The notes below the pieces were generated by a model that made no database searches, was not told the DNA's origin, and saw only the letters and a list, made by a program, of their open reading frames with translations. The position numbers and the translations under genes are program-made. Positions 38,415-46,388 of a DNA stretch of 64,000 nucleotides are shown in pieces; within the stretch, counting starts at the first letter, position 1, and each line of letters starts with the position of its first letter. The DNA is from Deltaproteobacteria bacterium. GTDB taxonomy: Bacteria > Desulfobacterota > Desulfomonilia > UBA1062. The stretch spans positions 62,001-126,000 of the forward strand of contig JAHDRW010000006.1 of the NCBI GenBank assembly GCA_018433085.1. Direction: 5' to 3'.

Positions 38415-38443
38415 CTACTATTTCATACTCATGCTTTTGTCAA
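38415..38443 (-). promoter_or_regulatory. Candidate sigma70 promoter of the yceD-rpmF-fab operon
   Basis: On the minus strand a perfect TTGACA (38443-38438) is followed after exactly 17 bases by TAGTAG (38420-38415). It lies 12 bases before the yceD GTG. The -35 and spacing are ideal, the -10 is weak (three of six). Confidence 0.55.
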
Positions 38444-38581
38444 GCAAACATGGCCGTCGCAACCTCGTGTAAGCAAAAAAGAACAGAGATATTTTCCCCT
38501 GTGACGGCTCGTGATTCATTTCCTGCTCTAGCGGCAGGAATTTCCGCGCGAGCCGGACAGTCGAGGCACGCCTTTGGGATA

Positions 38582-38608
38582 TTGACATCTCGATGACGCC
38601 CGTATAGG
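38582..38608 (+). promoter_or_regulatory. Candidate promoter of the class IV aminotransferase gene
   Basis: TTGACA at 38582-38587 and TATAGG at 38603-38608 are 15 bases apart, somewhat short. The predicted transcript would start only a few bases before the ATG at 38619, so the mRNA would be nearly leaderless. Confidence 0.35.
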
Positions 38609-38618
38609 GATAGTGCAC

Positions 38619-39533
38619 ATGGTGAGTGGATTAACGACATGGATTGACGGCAGATTCGTCGACTGCACCGAGGCCGCGGTTCCCCTCCTCTCCCACAGCT
38701 TCGGCCGGGGTTCTGCCGTGTTCGAGGTGATGGCGGTCACCTCCACCCCGAAAGGCCCGGCCTTCTTCTGCCTGGAAGAGCATGTGGACCGGTTCCTCTT
38801 CAGCGCCGGCCAGACCTACATGGAGCTCCCCTTTTCCCGCGGGACCATCAGGGAAGCCCTCATGGAGCTGGCGCGGATCAATTCCGTCACCAGCGGCCTC
38901 GCCAAGTTCTTTGCCTACTATCCGGGTATCGAATTCGGCACCACCCCCTCGGGCAGGGTCTCGGTCGCCGTGTTCTGCCTGAATTACACAAGCTGCGGCA
39001 TTGCAGAGCCCTCGGCCGGCACCAGTGTGTCCGTGGGAATCTCGTCCTACCGGAAGCTCCACCCCCTGACCACCGACGTCCATGCAAAGGTGGCGGGGAA
39101 CTACGTAAACGGGTATCTGGCCCGCATGGAAAGCCGGAGCAGGGGTTTCGACGAGGCACTCATGCTGGATGCGGGCGGCCTGGTGGCGGAAGGCCCCACG
39201 TCCAATGTCTTTTTCGTCAGGGGCAACGATGTGGAAACCCCCACGGAAGAGAATGTTCTTCCCGGCATCACCCGCAGGGTGATCATGGAGGTCTTGGATG
39301 ACATGGGCCTGCCGGAGAAACAGGTCCATATCCGGCCCGGAGATATCCAGCAATACGACGAGGCGTTTTTCTCCGGCACCGCGACCCCGGTTCTGCCCAT
39401 CCGTTCGATCGAGCAGAAGACCTTCGTCTGCCCCGGTCCCGTCACGCTCGCCGTCAGGCGGAAAATGGAAGAGGTGCTTCAGGGGGGATCGCCCCGGTAC
39501 GAGAAGTACCTCACCCTCATTCCCAAAGGCTGA
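38619..39533 (+). CDS. PLP-dependent class IV aminotransferase (branched-chain type)
   Basis: 304 aa fold-type IV enzyme. The PLP lysine is in HAKVAGNYVNGYLARMESRSRGFDEALMLD; AEGPTSNVFFVRG, ENVLPGITRRVIMEV and SGTATPVLPIRSIE are the class IV signature parts. IlvE-like (branched-chain) is most likely; D-amino-acid aminotransferase or aminodeoxychorismate lyase are alternatives. It stands alone, divergent from the yceD operon, and tRNA-Asn follows 148 bases later. ATG 38619 is chosen; GTG 38613 would add two residues. Confidence 0.88.
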   Translation: MVSGLTTWIDGRFVDCTEAAVPLLSHSFGRGSAVFEVMAVTSTPKGPAFFCLEEHVDRFLFSAGQTYMELPFSRGTIREALMELARINSVTSGLAKFFAYYPGIEFGTTPSGRVSVAVFCLNYTSCGIAEPSAGTSVSVGISSYRKLHPLTTDVHAKVAGNYVNGYLARMESRSRGFDEALMLDAGGLVAEGPTSNVFFVRGNDVETPTEENVLPGITRRVIMEVLDDMGLPEKQVHIRPGDIQQYDEAFFSGTATPVLPIRSIEQKTFVCPGPVTLAVRRKMEEVLQGGSPRYEKYLTLIPKG

Positions 39534-39642
39534 GCCACGCCGCGACCACCGTCACTCCGGGCGAGGCCGCGTCTCATAGGCCCGCGCCGCGTCGCACGGG
39601 GCCTACCCCCGCTATCCTCCGCATGTTCCCGGCTATTCGCTC

Positions 39643-39671
39643 TTGACAACACTCCTGAATCATCATAGATA
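39643..39671 (+). promoter_or_regulatory. Promoter of tRNA-Asn
   Basis: TTGACA at 39643-39648 and TAGATA at 39666-39671 are separated by 17 bases, with the tRNA beginning 11 bases after the -10, as expected for a tRNA promoter. Confidence 0.55.
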
Positions 39672-39681
39672 CTGTGATCGT

Positions 39682-39757
39682 TCCTCGGTAGCTCAATCGG
39701 CAGAACGGGTGGCTGTTAACCACTAGGTTGGGGGTTCAAGTCCCTCCCGAGGAGCCA
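39682..39757 (+). tRNA. tRNA-Asn (GTT)
   Basis: A complete cloverleaf: acceptor TCCTCGG pairs with CCGAGGA, D-arm GCTC/GAAC-type, anticodon stem GGTGG/CCACT with loop CTGTTAA giving anticodon GTT, and T-arm with GGTTCAAGT. Discriminator G at 39754 and an encoded CCA at 39755-39757. No integrase or duplicated 3' end was seen nearby. Confidence 0.96.
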
Positions 39758-40078
39758 AACTTTCAAGCCGTCATACCCTTCATTCGTACGTCTCTGCAGC
39801 CGCTTCGCTTCCCGTAGTCCGACGCCGTATATCCCCGCTTCCCGGCATGCACCAGCGAACTGTCCCTTTGCACTTGGCCGGAGGGGCTCTGTTTTCGATG
39901 GAGTACCGACCTGGTACGGCCTGTCGGACACTTGGGGTACCATGACCCTAACTATGGTGACAAAACCCTTCCGGATAGGAATCCTGTCCCCGTTCCCGAA
40001 ACTCGCCCCTTGAAGCATATCTCTCCATACCTGCTTATTTTACAGCATATTACGGTGATTCGTCACCTTTTGTACTTC
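39758..40078. other. Stretch after tRNA-Asn, no supported gene
   Basis: A long minus-strand frame here reads through the tRNA antisense and is not convincing. A short hairpin GGTGA-TTCG-TCACC followed by four Ts (40054-40071) could be a weak terminator on the plus strand. Nothing else was recognised. Confidence 0.4.
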
Positions 40079-40109
40079 TTGGCACGAAAATAGCTATTCT
40101 TGTGATAAT
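40079..40109 (+). promoter_or_regulatory. Candidate promoter (sigma54-like, or extended -10 sigma70) for the Cys-rich protein gene
   Basis: TTGGCACGAAAATAGCTA at 40079-40096 has GG and GC ten bases apart as in -24/-12 promoters (consensus TGGCACG-N4-TTGC; here TAGC). Alternatively TTGGCA and TGTGATAAT (40101-40109) could be a sigma70 promoter with a 19-base spacer. Both readings place the start 20-30 bases before the ATG at 40134. Confidence 0.4.
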
Positions 40110-40133
40110 ACGAAATATCGAGGAGAGAAGGTC

Positions 40134-40364
40134 ATGGAGGCTGCAAGGAAAGTCCTTTTCGCGTGTGCTTGCGGAGCCGTTACGGATCTGTCGTGCGATG
40201 GGTGCGGGAAGCCCGTGTGCAGCATGTGTGCCACCAGACAGATCGTCTCTTTCGACCCTCAGGTTATCGAGATCAGACACTACTGTGCCGACTGCAGCGA
40301 AGATGAAAGAAGGAATACCTGGGAGAATCTCTACTGGGAGACCCCCGTGACCCGGTATTCGTGA
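40134..40364 (+). CDS. Small cysteine-rich, probably zinc-binding protein
   Basis: 76 aa. Eight Cys in pairs, CACGAVTDLSCDGCGKPVC, MC, and YCADC, look like a zinc ribbon or B-box/LIM-like double finger. GGAGAGAAGG lies a few bases before the ATG. No family could be named. It stands alone with its own promoter candidate. Cytoplasmic; function unknown. Confidence 0.7.
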   Translation: MEAARKVLFACACGAVTDLSCDGCGKPVCSMCATRQIVSFDPQVIEIRHYCADCSEDERRNTWENLYWETPVTRYS

Positions 40365-40526
40365 TCCGGCGCCCAAGGGGTCATCGACAAAGGACAATTT
40401 CGCGCAGGGAAGCTGTTGCCCGGGAGGAAGCCCGTCACCCGTCACGTACGGCACCACGAGGGCTTCCTTCTACCTTAGCGGCATGCGGCGCGGTCGATCT
40501 CGGTTTTTTTCTGCAATAAATCTGAA

Positions 40527-40566
40527 CCCGTCCCCGATTCCACGATTCCACCCGTCCCCGATTCCA
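40527..40566. repeat. Pair of 16-bp direct repeats (GGAATCGGGGACGG-type)
   Basis: CCCGTCCCCGATTCCA occurs at 40527-40542 and again at 40551-40566, 24 bases apart, with a partial CGATTCCA between. From memory, GGAATCGGGGAC motifs occur beside REP-type elements and Y1 transposases in many genomes, but no transposase is here. Confidence 0.6.
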
Positions 40567-40614
40567 ATGAATTTATTTATGCATGCCCCGGCAGGTTGCC
40601 GATAGTGAAGACAA

Positions 40615-41952
40615 ATGGATACCGTATTCAAGTTAGAAGACATTACGTTCCCTCTCCTGGTGAAAGACACCATCGAATCCCTCTTCACCGGGATCATCTT
40701 CGTCTCTTCGGATCACTGGAAAAAGGGCCTTATTTTCCGTGACGGAATACTCTGCGCCATTCAGTCGAACAAGACCGAAGAGCTTCTCGGCAATGTCCTG
40801 GTAACCCTGGGGTATATCACGGAAGAGGAAAGTGAGGAATCCCTCGCCCAGTCCCGGATCGAACGCAGGAAACAGGGCGTGATCCTTCTGGAGATGGGAA
40901 AGGTCGAGCCCAAGGCCATTACCGAGGCGCTGAAGGTACAGTTCGAAAAACGCTTTGTCGACATCTTTTCCTGGGAGACCGGAACCATCCAGAAGGTCGT
41001 GAAAAACACCATCGACAAATCGCCCGAGATGACCAGGCCGGAATTCCTGCGCATGGTGAGAAGGGGCATCATGGATCAGACCCCCTTCTCGGTCGTCATC
41101 TCTGCACTGAGCCCCCATGCGGATGCTGTTCCCAAGAGGCGATCCGACGAAATCCCCCCCGACCTGGGCGTCACTATGGACAATTTTGACCAGTTCAAGG
41201 TCTCCGAGCTGCTCCTGCTGGGGCAGGACCCGGCCCACGCACTCCTGGCCCTCTACTGCACCGGTCTGGCATCATTCGAGGAAAGCAAGCACAAGGCAAT
41301 TATCGAGCACCTGAGAAAGGTGCTGCGGAAGATCAAGGACCAGGATCCTTTCCAGACGCTGGGCGTGGACAAGGCCATCTCTGAAGGCGGGCTCAAGCGG
41401 GCGTATATCAAACTGGTGAAGCAGAACCACCCCGACATCTATTCCTATGCGGACGATCCCGAGGTGAAAAGGCTGGCCACTGAGGTATTCACGGAGATCC
41501 AGAAGGCCTATACCGTTGTGAACCGGATCAGGGAAGGCAAGCCCCCGGAGGAAAAGAAGGGAATCGATCAGGAGCTTCAGGCCGAAATATTCTATGGCCA
41601 AGGCATGGAGGCCATGAAGGAGAAAGACTACAGCAAGGCCCTGGACAGCTTCAGGCTCTGCGTGAAGATGAAGCCCGAGGAGCGGGTCTTCACCGAGGCA
41701 TACGTCAGGGGGCTCTTCCTGCGGTGGCAGAACACGGGCAGGGGCAACAGCATCGAGATCAAATCGGCCATACGCGAAGGGGTGCAGAAATTTCCCTCCT
41801 CGGACGCCCTCTATGTGGTACTCGGATGGGTGCTGAAAAAAGAGGGGTCCAACAAGGCGCCCGACGCCTTCCGGAAGGCCCTGCAGATCAACCCGAAAAA
41901 CACCGATGCCCAGCGCGAGATGCGGCTCTACACCATGCGCTCCAGCAAATGA
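40615..41952 (+). CDS. DUF4388 / DnaJ-like / TPR multidomain protein
   Basis: 445 aa, soluble. Residues about 20-180 look like the DUF4388 (PatA N-terminal-like) domain, including GLIFRDGILCAIQSNKTEELLGNVLVTLGYITEEE and FEKRFVDIFSWETGTI. Residues about 240-305 resemble a J domain (DPFQTLGVDKAISEGGLKRAYIKLVKQNHPDIYSYADDPEVKRLATEVFTEIQKAYTVV) with the HPD motif present as NHPD. TPR-like helices follow to the C-terminus. The domain mix suggests a chaperone-linked or signalling scaffold; the role is not known. Confidence 0.82.
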   Translation: MDTVFKLEDITFPLLVKDTIESLFTGIIFVSSDHWKKGLIFRDGILCAIQSNKTEELLGNVLVTLGYITEEESEESLAQSRIERRKQGVILLEMGKVEPKAITEALKVQFEKRFVDIFSWETGTIQKVVKNTIDKSPEMTRPEFLRMVRRGIMDQTPFSVVISALSPHADAVPKRRSDEIPPDLGVTMDNFDQFKVSELLLLGQDPAHALLALYCTGLASFEESKHKAIIEHLRKVLRKIKDQDPFQTLGVDKAISEGGLKRAYIKLVKQNHPDIYSYADDPEVKRLATEVFTEIQKAYTVVNRIREGKPPEEKKGIDQELQAEIFYGQGMEAMKEKDYSKALDSFRLCVKMKPEERVFTEAYVRGLFLRWQNTGRGNSIEIKSAIREGVQKFPSSDALYVVLGWVLKKEGSNKAPDAFRKALQINPKNTDAQREMRLYTMRSSK

Positions 41953-41958
41953 CCTTTC

Positions 41959-42255
41959 CTAACCGCCAGGCAAGTCCGGTATTGCCTCGTCTTCTTCCAG
42001 GAGCATCCTGACCCGGGGCGGGAGATAGAGGTAGTCCCGGTTCACCTGTGAGATGGCTTCCAGGATCAGGCGGTTGCGCTCATGAAACGGGGCCTGCGCA
42101 TCGTAGACCACCATGAGTTTCTCCTGCAGCCTGCATACCCCGCCCTTGCGGTTTATCCGGTCTTCGACGATCTCTATGCCTGCATTGACGGCCGTTTCAT
42201 AGAGGAGCCCGAAGAGCTCCTTGTGATTTCTGAAACCCTTGCTCTCAGCGCTCAT
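41959..42255 (-). CDS. Conserved-looking protein of unknown function, 98 aa
   Basis: Not recognised. Soluble, mixed alpha/beta: IEIVEDRINRKGGVCRLQEKLMVVYDAQAPFHERNRLILEAISQVNRDYLYLPPRVRMLLEEDE. It overlaps the start-side neighbour by four bases (ATGA) at 42252-42255, which supports a real gene cotranscribed after the cupin fusion. Confidence 0.7.
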   Translation of the reverse strand: MSAESKGFRNHKELFGLLYETAVNAGIEIVEDRINRKGGVCRLQEKLMVVYDAQAPFHERNRLILEAISQVNRDYLYLPPRVRMLLEEDEAIPDLPGG

Positions 42256-43025
42256 ATCCTTCCGAAATCGTCCTCGATCCTGACGATGTCATCCTCGCCG
42301 AAGTAGTCGCCCTGCTGCACCTCGATGAATATGAGGTCCTGCAGTCCGGCATTCTCGATCCGGTGCTTTGCCCCGCAGGGTATGTCGATGGCTTCCGAGG
42401 GGCCCAGCTCGACCGTCCGTTCTCCCACGGTCGCCACGGCGCGGCCGGAGATAATAATCCAGTGTTCCCTTCTCTTCCCGTGATATTGGAGGCTCAGGCG
42501 CTTGCCGGGCAGGACCGTGATGCGCTTGACCTTGTGGTCGTCCCGGTCTTCTGAGAGGACCTCGTAATTCCCCCAGGGCCGGTGCTCTGTCTGTTTGCCC
42601 AGCGCGAGAACGCGGGAATACACGTCCAGATAGAACCTGACCCGATCTCCATGGAAACTGCCGATGTCCGGAACCGTCCTGAGCCCGGTGAGCTCCCGCG
42701 TCCCTTCCGTCACGAAAAAGCATGGTCCGGAAACGGCCCTGCATATGAGGGACTCGGTATCGGTGATCTCACCGGGGAGGGACGACACGAAAGGAATGCG
42801 CGACAGGCCCGCGAAGAGGAGACCGCGGCAACCGGAGAGGTTGTGGATGAGGTCGCAGCAGGCAGCGCTTTTCAGGAAAGAGAGCCCCAGTGCCAGTGAC
42901 TGGTCTTCCGACAGACCATCTGGCATCACGAGGACGTCAATCCCGATCCCAGCAGACTTCAAACCCTCTACGAGATCGTTATGACGCCCGGTTTCCTCAA
43001 GAAGAATGCCGACTTGTATGCCCAT
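42252..43025 (-). CDS. Fusion of a truncated GT4-like N-terminal domain to a type II mannose-6-phosphate isomerase cupin
   Basis: 257 aa. C-terminal 110 residues are a cupin (HRPWGNYEVLSEDRDDHKVKRITVLPGKRLSLQYHGKRREHWIIISG, then AIDIPCGAKHRIENAG), like the isomerase part of GMP/PMI enzymes, with metal-ligand His/Glu. The N-terminal 145 residues resemble the first half of a GT4 glycosyltransferase (CDLIHNLSGCRGLLFAGLSRIPFVSSL) ending at a YLDVYSRVL that looks like the usual C-terminal GT helix, so the donor-binding domain is missing. Activity is uncertain; regulation or sugar binding is possible. Confidence 0.78.
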   Translation of the reverse strand: MGIQVGILLEETGRHNDLVEGLKSAGIGIDVLVMPDGLSEDQSLALGLSFLKSAACCDLIHNLSGCRGLLFAGLSRIPFVSSLPGEITDTESLICRAVSGPCFFVTEGTRELTGLRTVPDIGSFHGDRVRFYLDVYSRVLALGKQTEHRPWGNYEVLSEDRDDHKVKRITVLPGKRLSLQYHGKRREHWIIISGRAVATVGERTVELGPSEAIDIPCGAKHRIENAGLQDLIFIEVQQGDYFGEDDIVRIEDDFGRI

Positions 43026-43172
43026 TCCCCCTCAAATGCCCTCTTCTACAAGAGAATACCTTCGAACAGCCGGTACTGGCAAGAAAAAAGAGGAGACATC
43101 GCTGTCTCCCCTTTCTTCATTCTTTCCTTGAAGGGGTTGCTTTACCAGCCTTTTCCAAGAAGGCTTTTCAGA

Positions 43173-45338
43173 TCAGTTTGCCGCCTCCTGCTCCTCATCG
43201 TTTCCGGACTTGTTCGTCTTCTCATCGAGTCCGGCGGCCTTGGCGACGAGTTGTGCGATATCAAAGGCCTGGAGCTTCTCGGAGAGCTCGAGCTCCTTGA
43301 TGCCGTCCGAGAGCATGGTGTAGCAGAAGGGGCAGGCCGTGCATATGGTCTTGGCACCCGAGGCCTCGGCCTCCTGCGTGCGCTTCTGGTTGATCCTCGT
43401 GCCCAGATCCTCTTCCATCCACATCCTGCCCCCGCCTGCGCCGCAGCAGAAGCGCTTTGCGTGGTGGCTCTTCATCTCCACCAGACTTCCGGACTTCAGG
43501 GCCTTCAGGATATTTCTCGGCTGGTCATAGATCTTGTTGTACCTGCCCAGATAGCAGGAATCGTGGTAGGTGATGGTGCCCAGGTTCTCGATGGGCTGCT
43601 TGAGCGTGATCTTGCCCTGCTTGATGAGCTTGTCCAGGATCTCGGTGTAGTGGAACACCTGGAAGCTGCCGCCGAGCTCCTTGTAGTCGTGCTTCAAAGC
43701 CGTGTACCCGTGGGGGCACATGGTGATGATCTTGTTCACGTTGTATGCCTTGAAGGTCTCGATGTTGGCCATGGCAAGGGCCTGGTAGACGTATTCGTTC
43801 CCGATCTTCTTGGCCGAGTCGCCGCAGCAGCCTTCCTCGGTGCCGAGGATGGCGAAATCGAGCCCGGCCGCCTTGAAGATCTTGGCCAGTGAGACGGCCA
43901 CCTTCTTGTTCAAGTCGTCAAACGCACCCGCGCAGCCCACATAGAAGAGGTACTCGGCCTCGCCCTTTTCCGAGAGCAGGGGAACGTCGAGTCCCTTGGC
44001 CCAGTCGGCCCTGGTATGGGCGCCGATGCTCCACGGGTTGGAATTGTTCTCCATGCCCTTGAAGACATCCATGACCTCGGCCGGGAAGTCGGACTCCATC
44101 ATGACCAGATAGCGCCTGAGGTCGATGAGCTTCGGGAACTGGAGGATGTAGGCGGGACAGGCCTCCACGCAGGCCATACAGGTGGTGCAGGCCCAGATGG
44201 TGTCCTTTTCGATGCCGTCGCCGATCAATGCCGGGCCGGTATATTCCTCATCAGGAATGATGTGGTAGTTCCCGTCGGCGTCCAGGGCGAACTTGGCCTT
44301 GTTTTCCATATAGGTCCGGATGTTCTGGATCACGTCCCGGGGCATGAGCGGTTTGTCGGTGTTGAACGCCGGGCAAACCTCCACGCACCGTCCGCAGCGC
44401 ATGCAGGCCTCGGTGTCGAACAGGTCTTTCCAGGAGTACTCTTCCAGATTGTGGATGCCGAAGGTCTCGGCATTCTCGAACATCTCGGGAGGCATCACCC
44501 TGATGGGCGGCTGCGGTGTATCGGGACGCAGGAAGATGTTCACCGGCGTCATGACGATGTGAAGCAGCTTGGAGTAGGCGATGAATACGATGAAGCCCAG
44601 GGCGCCGATCACGTGGGTCCACCAGAGCACCACATGGGTGTCTCTCAGTGCATCCATGCTCATGCCGGAAAACAGGAACGCCACGGTCCTCCCCACCGGC
44701 GAGAACCAGATGTACGGATTCATGGGGCTGGCCGGGTCGGTCTCGGTGGCCTGGATCCTCAATGCCTCGACCACGAACCCGGTCACCAGGATGGCGAGGA
44801 TGAACCAGAGAATGACCTTGTCTTCGGCCTTTTCGTCAAGCCACTTGGGTTTCATGAAATACCGCCGCGCCATGGCCATGAGTATGCCCACGATGGCCAC
44901 GAATCCGAACACGTCCGCAAACAGCGACAGGCCGAGGTAGAAATTGCCCTCCATGAACCACACGTGCCAGATGGGCCAGATGACGTCGGCCTGAAGAAAC
45001 ACGATCGCCGTGGTGATGGCCAGCGCGACGAAGCCCCAGAAGATGAACAGGTGGAACACGCCCTGATAGGGCTCGCGCAAGATCTTCCGGTGCCCGAACA
45101 CATCCACCACCATATACCAGAAACGGTCCCATGCATTATTGACCCTCTCGACATCGGAGCCCTTCGCGCTGGTGACCGCCTTCATCCGGGTGAAGAACCC
45201 GCTCTTCGCAAGGCCGTGGAAAAACAGCAACAATGCTATGACAACAAGCACATAGAGGAGGACCTGTTCCGTGGGAAATCCAGGTCCCAAGATATTCCAG
45301 AATACCTCTCTTGAAATTTCCGCTCCTGATCCGTGCAT
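43173..45338 (-). CDS. Membrane iron-sulfur oxidoreductase, heterodisulfide reductase-related (ETF:quinone oxidoreductase candidate)
   Basis: 721 aa. About six transmembrane helices at the N-terminus (a NarI-like heme-b region, residues 20-260), then two 4Fe-4S motifs CMRCGRCVEVCPAF and CTTCMACVEACPAY, then two CCG domains (VGCAGAF; GCCGDSAKK; RFCCGAGGGRMW; CTACPFCYTML). The architecture fits the DUF224-type complex that accepts electrons from ETF and reduces menaquinone in syntrophs. It is the last gene of etfB-etfA-FeS. A 9-bp hairpin precedes it. Confidence 0.9.
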   Translation of the reverse strand: MHGSGAEISREVFWNILGPGFPTEQVLLYVLVVIALLLFFHGLAKSGFFTRMKAVTSAKGSDVERVNNAWDRFWYMVVDVFGHRKILREPYQGVFHLFIFWGFVALAITTAIVFLQADVIWPIWHVWFMEGNFYLGLSLFADVFGFVAIVGILMAMARRYFMKPKWLDEKAEDKVILWFILAILVTGFVVEALRIQATETDPASPMNPYIWFSPVGRTVAFLFSGMSMDALRDTHVVLWWTHVIGALGFIVFIAYSKLLHIVMTPVNIFLRPDTPQPPIRVMPPEMFENAETFGIHNLEEYSWKDLFDTEACMRCGRCVEVCPAFNTDKPLMPRDVIQNIRTYMENKAKFALDADGNYHIIPDEEYTGPALIGDGIEKDTIWACTTCMACVEACPAYILQFPKLIDLRRYLVMMESDFPAEVMDVFKGMENNSNPWSIGAHTRADWAKGLDVPLLSEKGEAEYLFYVGCAGAFDDLNKKVAVSLAKIFKAAGLDFAILGTEEGCCGDSAKKIGNEYVYQALAMANIETFKAYNVNKIITMCPHGYTALKHDYKELGGSFQVFHYTEILDKLIKQGKITLKQPIENLGTITYHDSCYLGRYNKIYDQPRNILKALKSGSLVEMKSHHAKRFCCGAGGGRMWMEEDLGTRINQKRTQEAEASGAKTICTACPFCYTMLSDGIKELELSEKLQAFDIAQLVAKAAGLDEKTNKSGNDEEQEAAN

Positions 45339-45363
45339 TGCAACCCCCCTGAATCTTGTTTTC

Positions 45364-45390
45364 TGCGGGGTGATAAAAATCCACCCCGCA
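45364..45390 (-). other. Intercistronic stem-loop between etfA and the FeS oxidoreductase gene
   Basis: TGCGGGGTG and CACCCCGCA form a perfect 9-bp stem with a 9-base AT-rich loop. There is no following T-run on the minus strand, so it is more likely an mRNA-stabilising or processing element that lowers downstream expression than a full terminator. Confidence 0.6.
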
Positions 45391-45401
45391 ATGTTTACTT
45401 C

Positions 45402-46370
45402 TTAGCCCTTCACCTTCTGGATCTCGGATATCAAAGCCGGGACCACATTGAAGAGGTCGTCAACTACACCGTAGTCGGCCTTCTGGAAGATCGGGGCCTC
45501 GGCATCCTTGTTGATGGCCACGATGACCTTGGAGGTGCCCATACCAGCCAGGTGCTGGATGGCGCCGGAGATTCCGCAGGCGATATAGAGGTTCGGGCTC
45601 ACGGTCTTACCGGTCTGGCCCACCTGGTAGGAATGCTCTCTCCAGCCTGCGTCAACCGCAGCCCTGGACGCGCCGGTGGTCGCGGTGGGGCCGAACAGCT
45701 TGGCCAGATCTTCGAGCATCTTGAAGTTCTCGGGCCCCTTCATCCCGCGGCCGCCGGATACGATGATCTCGGCCTCGGTCTGGTCGGGCTCGTCGGTCTG
45801 GGCGACCTCGATGCTCTTGACGACCGCCTTGATCTTGGAGGCGTCGAGACTGACCGCCGCCTTCTCGACCGCTCCGGCGCCGGCGACTTCCTTGACGGCA
45901 AACGAGTTGGGTCTCACCGCGATGACCTGCGGGTCGGCCACGGCCTCGACCATGGCATACGCCTTGCCGGCATATACGGGCCTTTTGGCAACGACCTTGT
46001 CGCCTTCCTTCTTGAGGTCCACGCAGTCGGAGATCGCACCCACGCCGAGTCTCGCCGCGACGGCGGGAACCAAATCCTTACCCTGTGCGGTCGCACTTGC
46101 AAGAATGACTGCCGGGCTCACCGTGTCCGCCACCTGTTTGAACGCCTGTACGTATGCCTCGGTCACGTAATTTTCGTACTCGGGTCCGTCCACTACGTAT
46201 ACCTTATCCGCGCCGTACTTTGCAAGCTGAGAGGCGAGTCCTTCCACGCCCTTGCCGATCAGACACACGGCAACATCGCCACCCAGTTCCTTGGCCTTGC
46301 TCGTTACCTCAAAAGAGCCTTTCTTGATCTCGCCCTTCTGGACTTCCGCATAAATAAGTGTACCTGCCAT
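45402..46370 (-). CDS. etfA: Electron transfer flavoprotein, alpha subunit
   Basis: 322 aa. N-terminal half has [28 protein letters not shown]; the FAD-binding C-terminal domain has [41 protein letters not shown] and [19 protein letters not shown]. Forms a heterodimer with EtfB carrying FAD and AMP and shuttles electrons from acyl-CoA dehydrogenases. It lies 18 bases after etfB. Confidence 0.97.
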   Translation of the reverse strand: MAGTLIYAEVQKGEIKKGSFEVTSKAKELGGDVAVCLIGKGVEGLASQLAKYGADKVYVVDGPEYENYVTEAYVQAFKQVADTVSPAVILASATAQGKDLVPAVAARLGVGAISDCVDLKKEGDKVVAKRPVYAGKAYAMVEAVADPQVIAVRPNSFAVKEVAGAGAVEKAAVSLDASKIKAVVKSIEVAQTDEPDQTEAEIIVSGGRGMKGPENFKMLEDLAKLFGPTATTGASRAAVDAGWREHSYQVGQTGKTVSPNLYIACGISGAIQHLAGMGTSKVIVAINKDAEAPIFQKADYGVVDDLFNVVPALISEIQKVKG

Positions 46371-46388
46371 GTTCGTATCCCCCCTTTA

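Noticed and set aside
39716-40018. Minus-strand frame of 100 codons reading through tRNA-Asn
   Set aside because: Its end is antisense to the tRNA and the typical artefact seen for tRNAs; no ribosome site or recognisable family.
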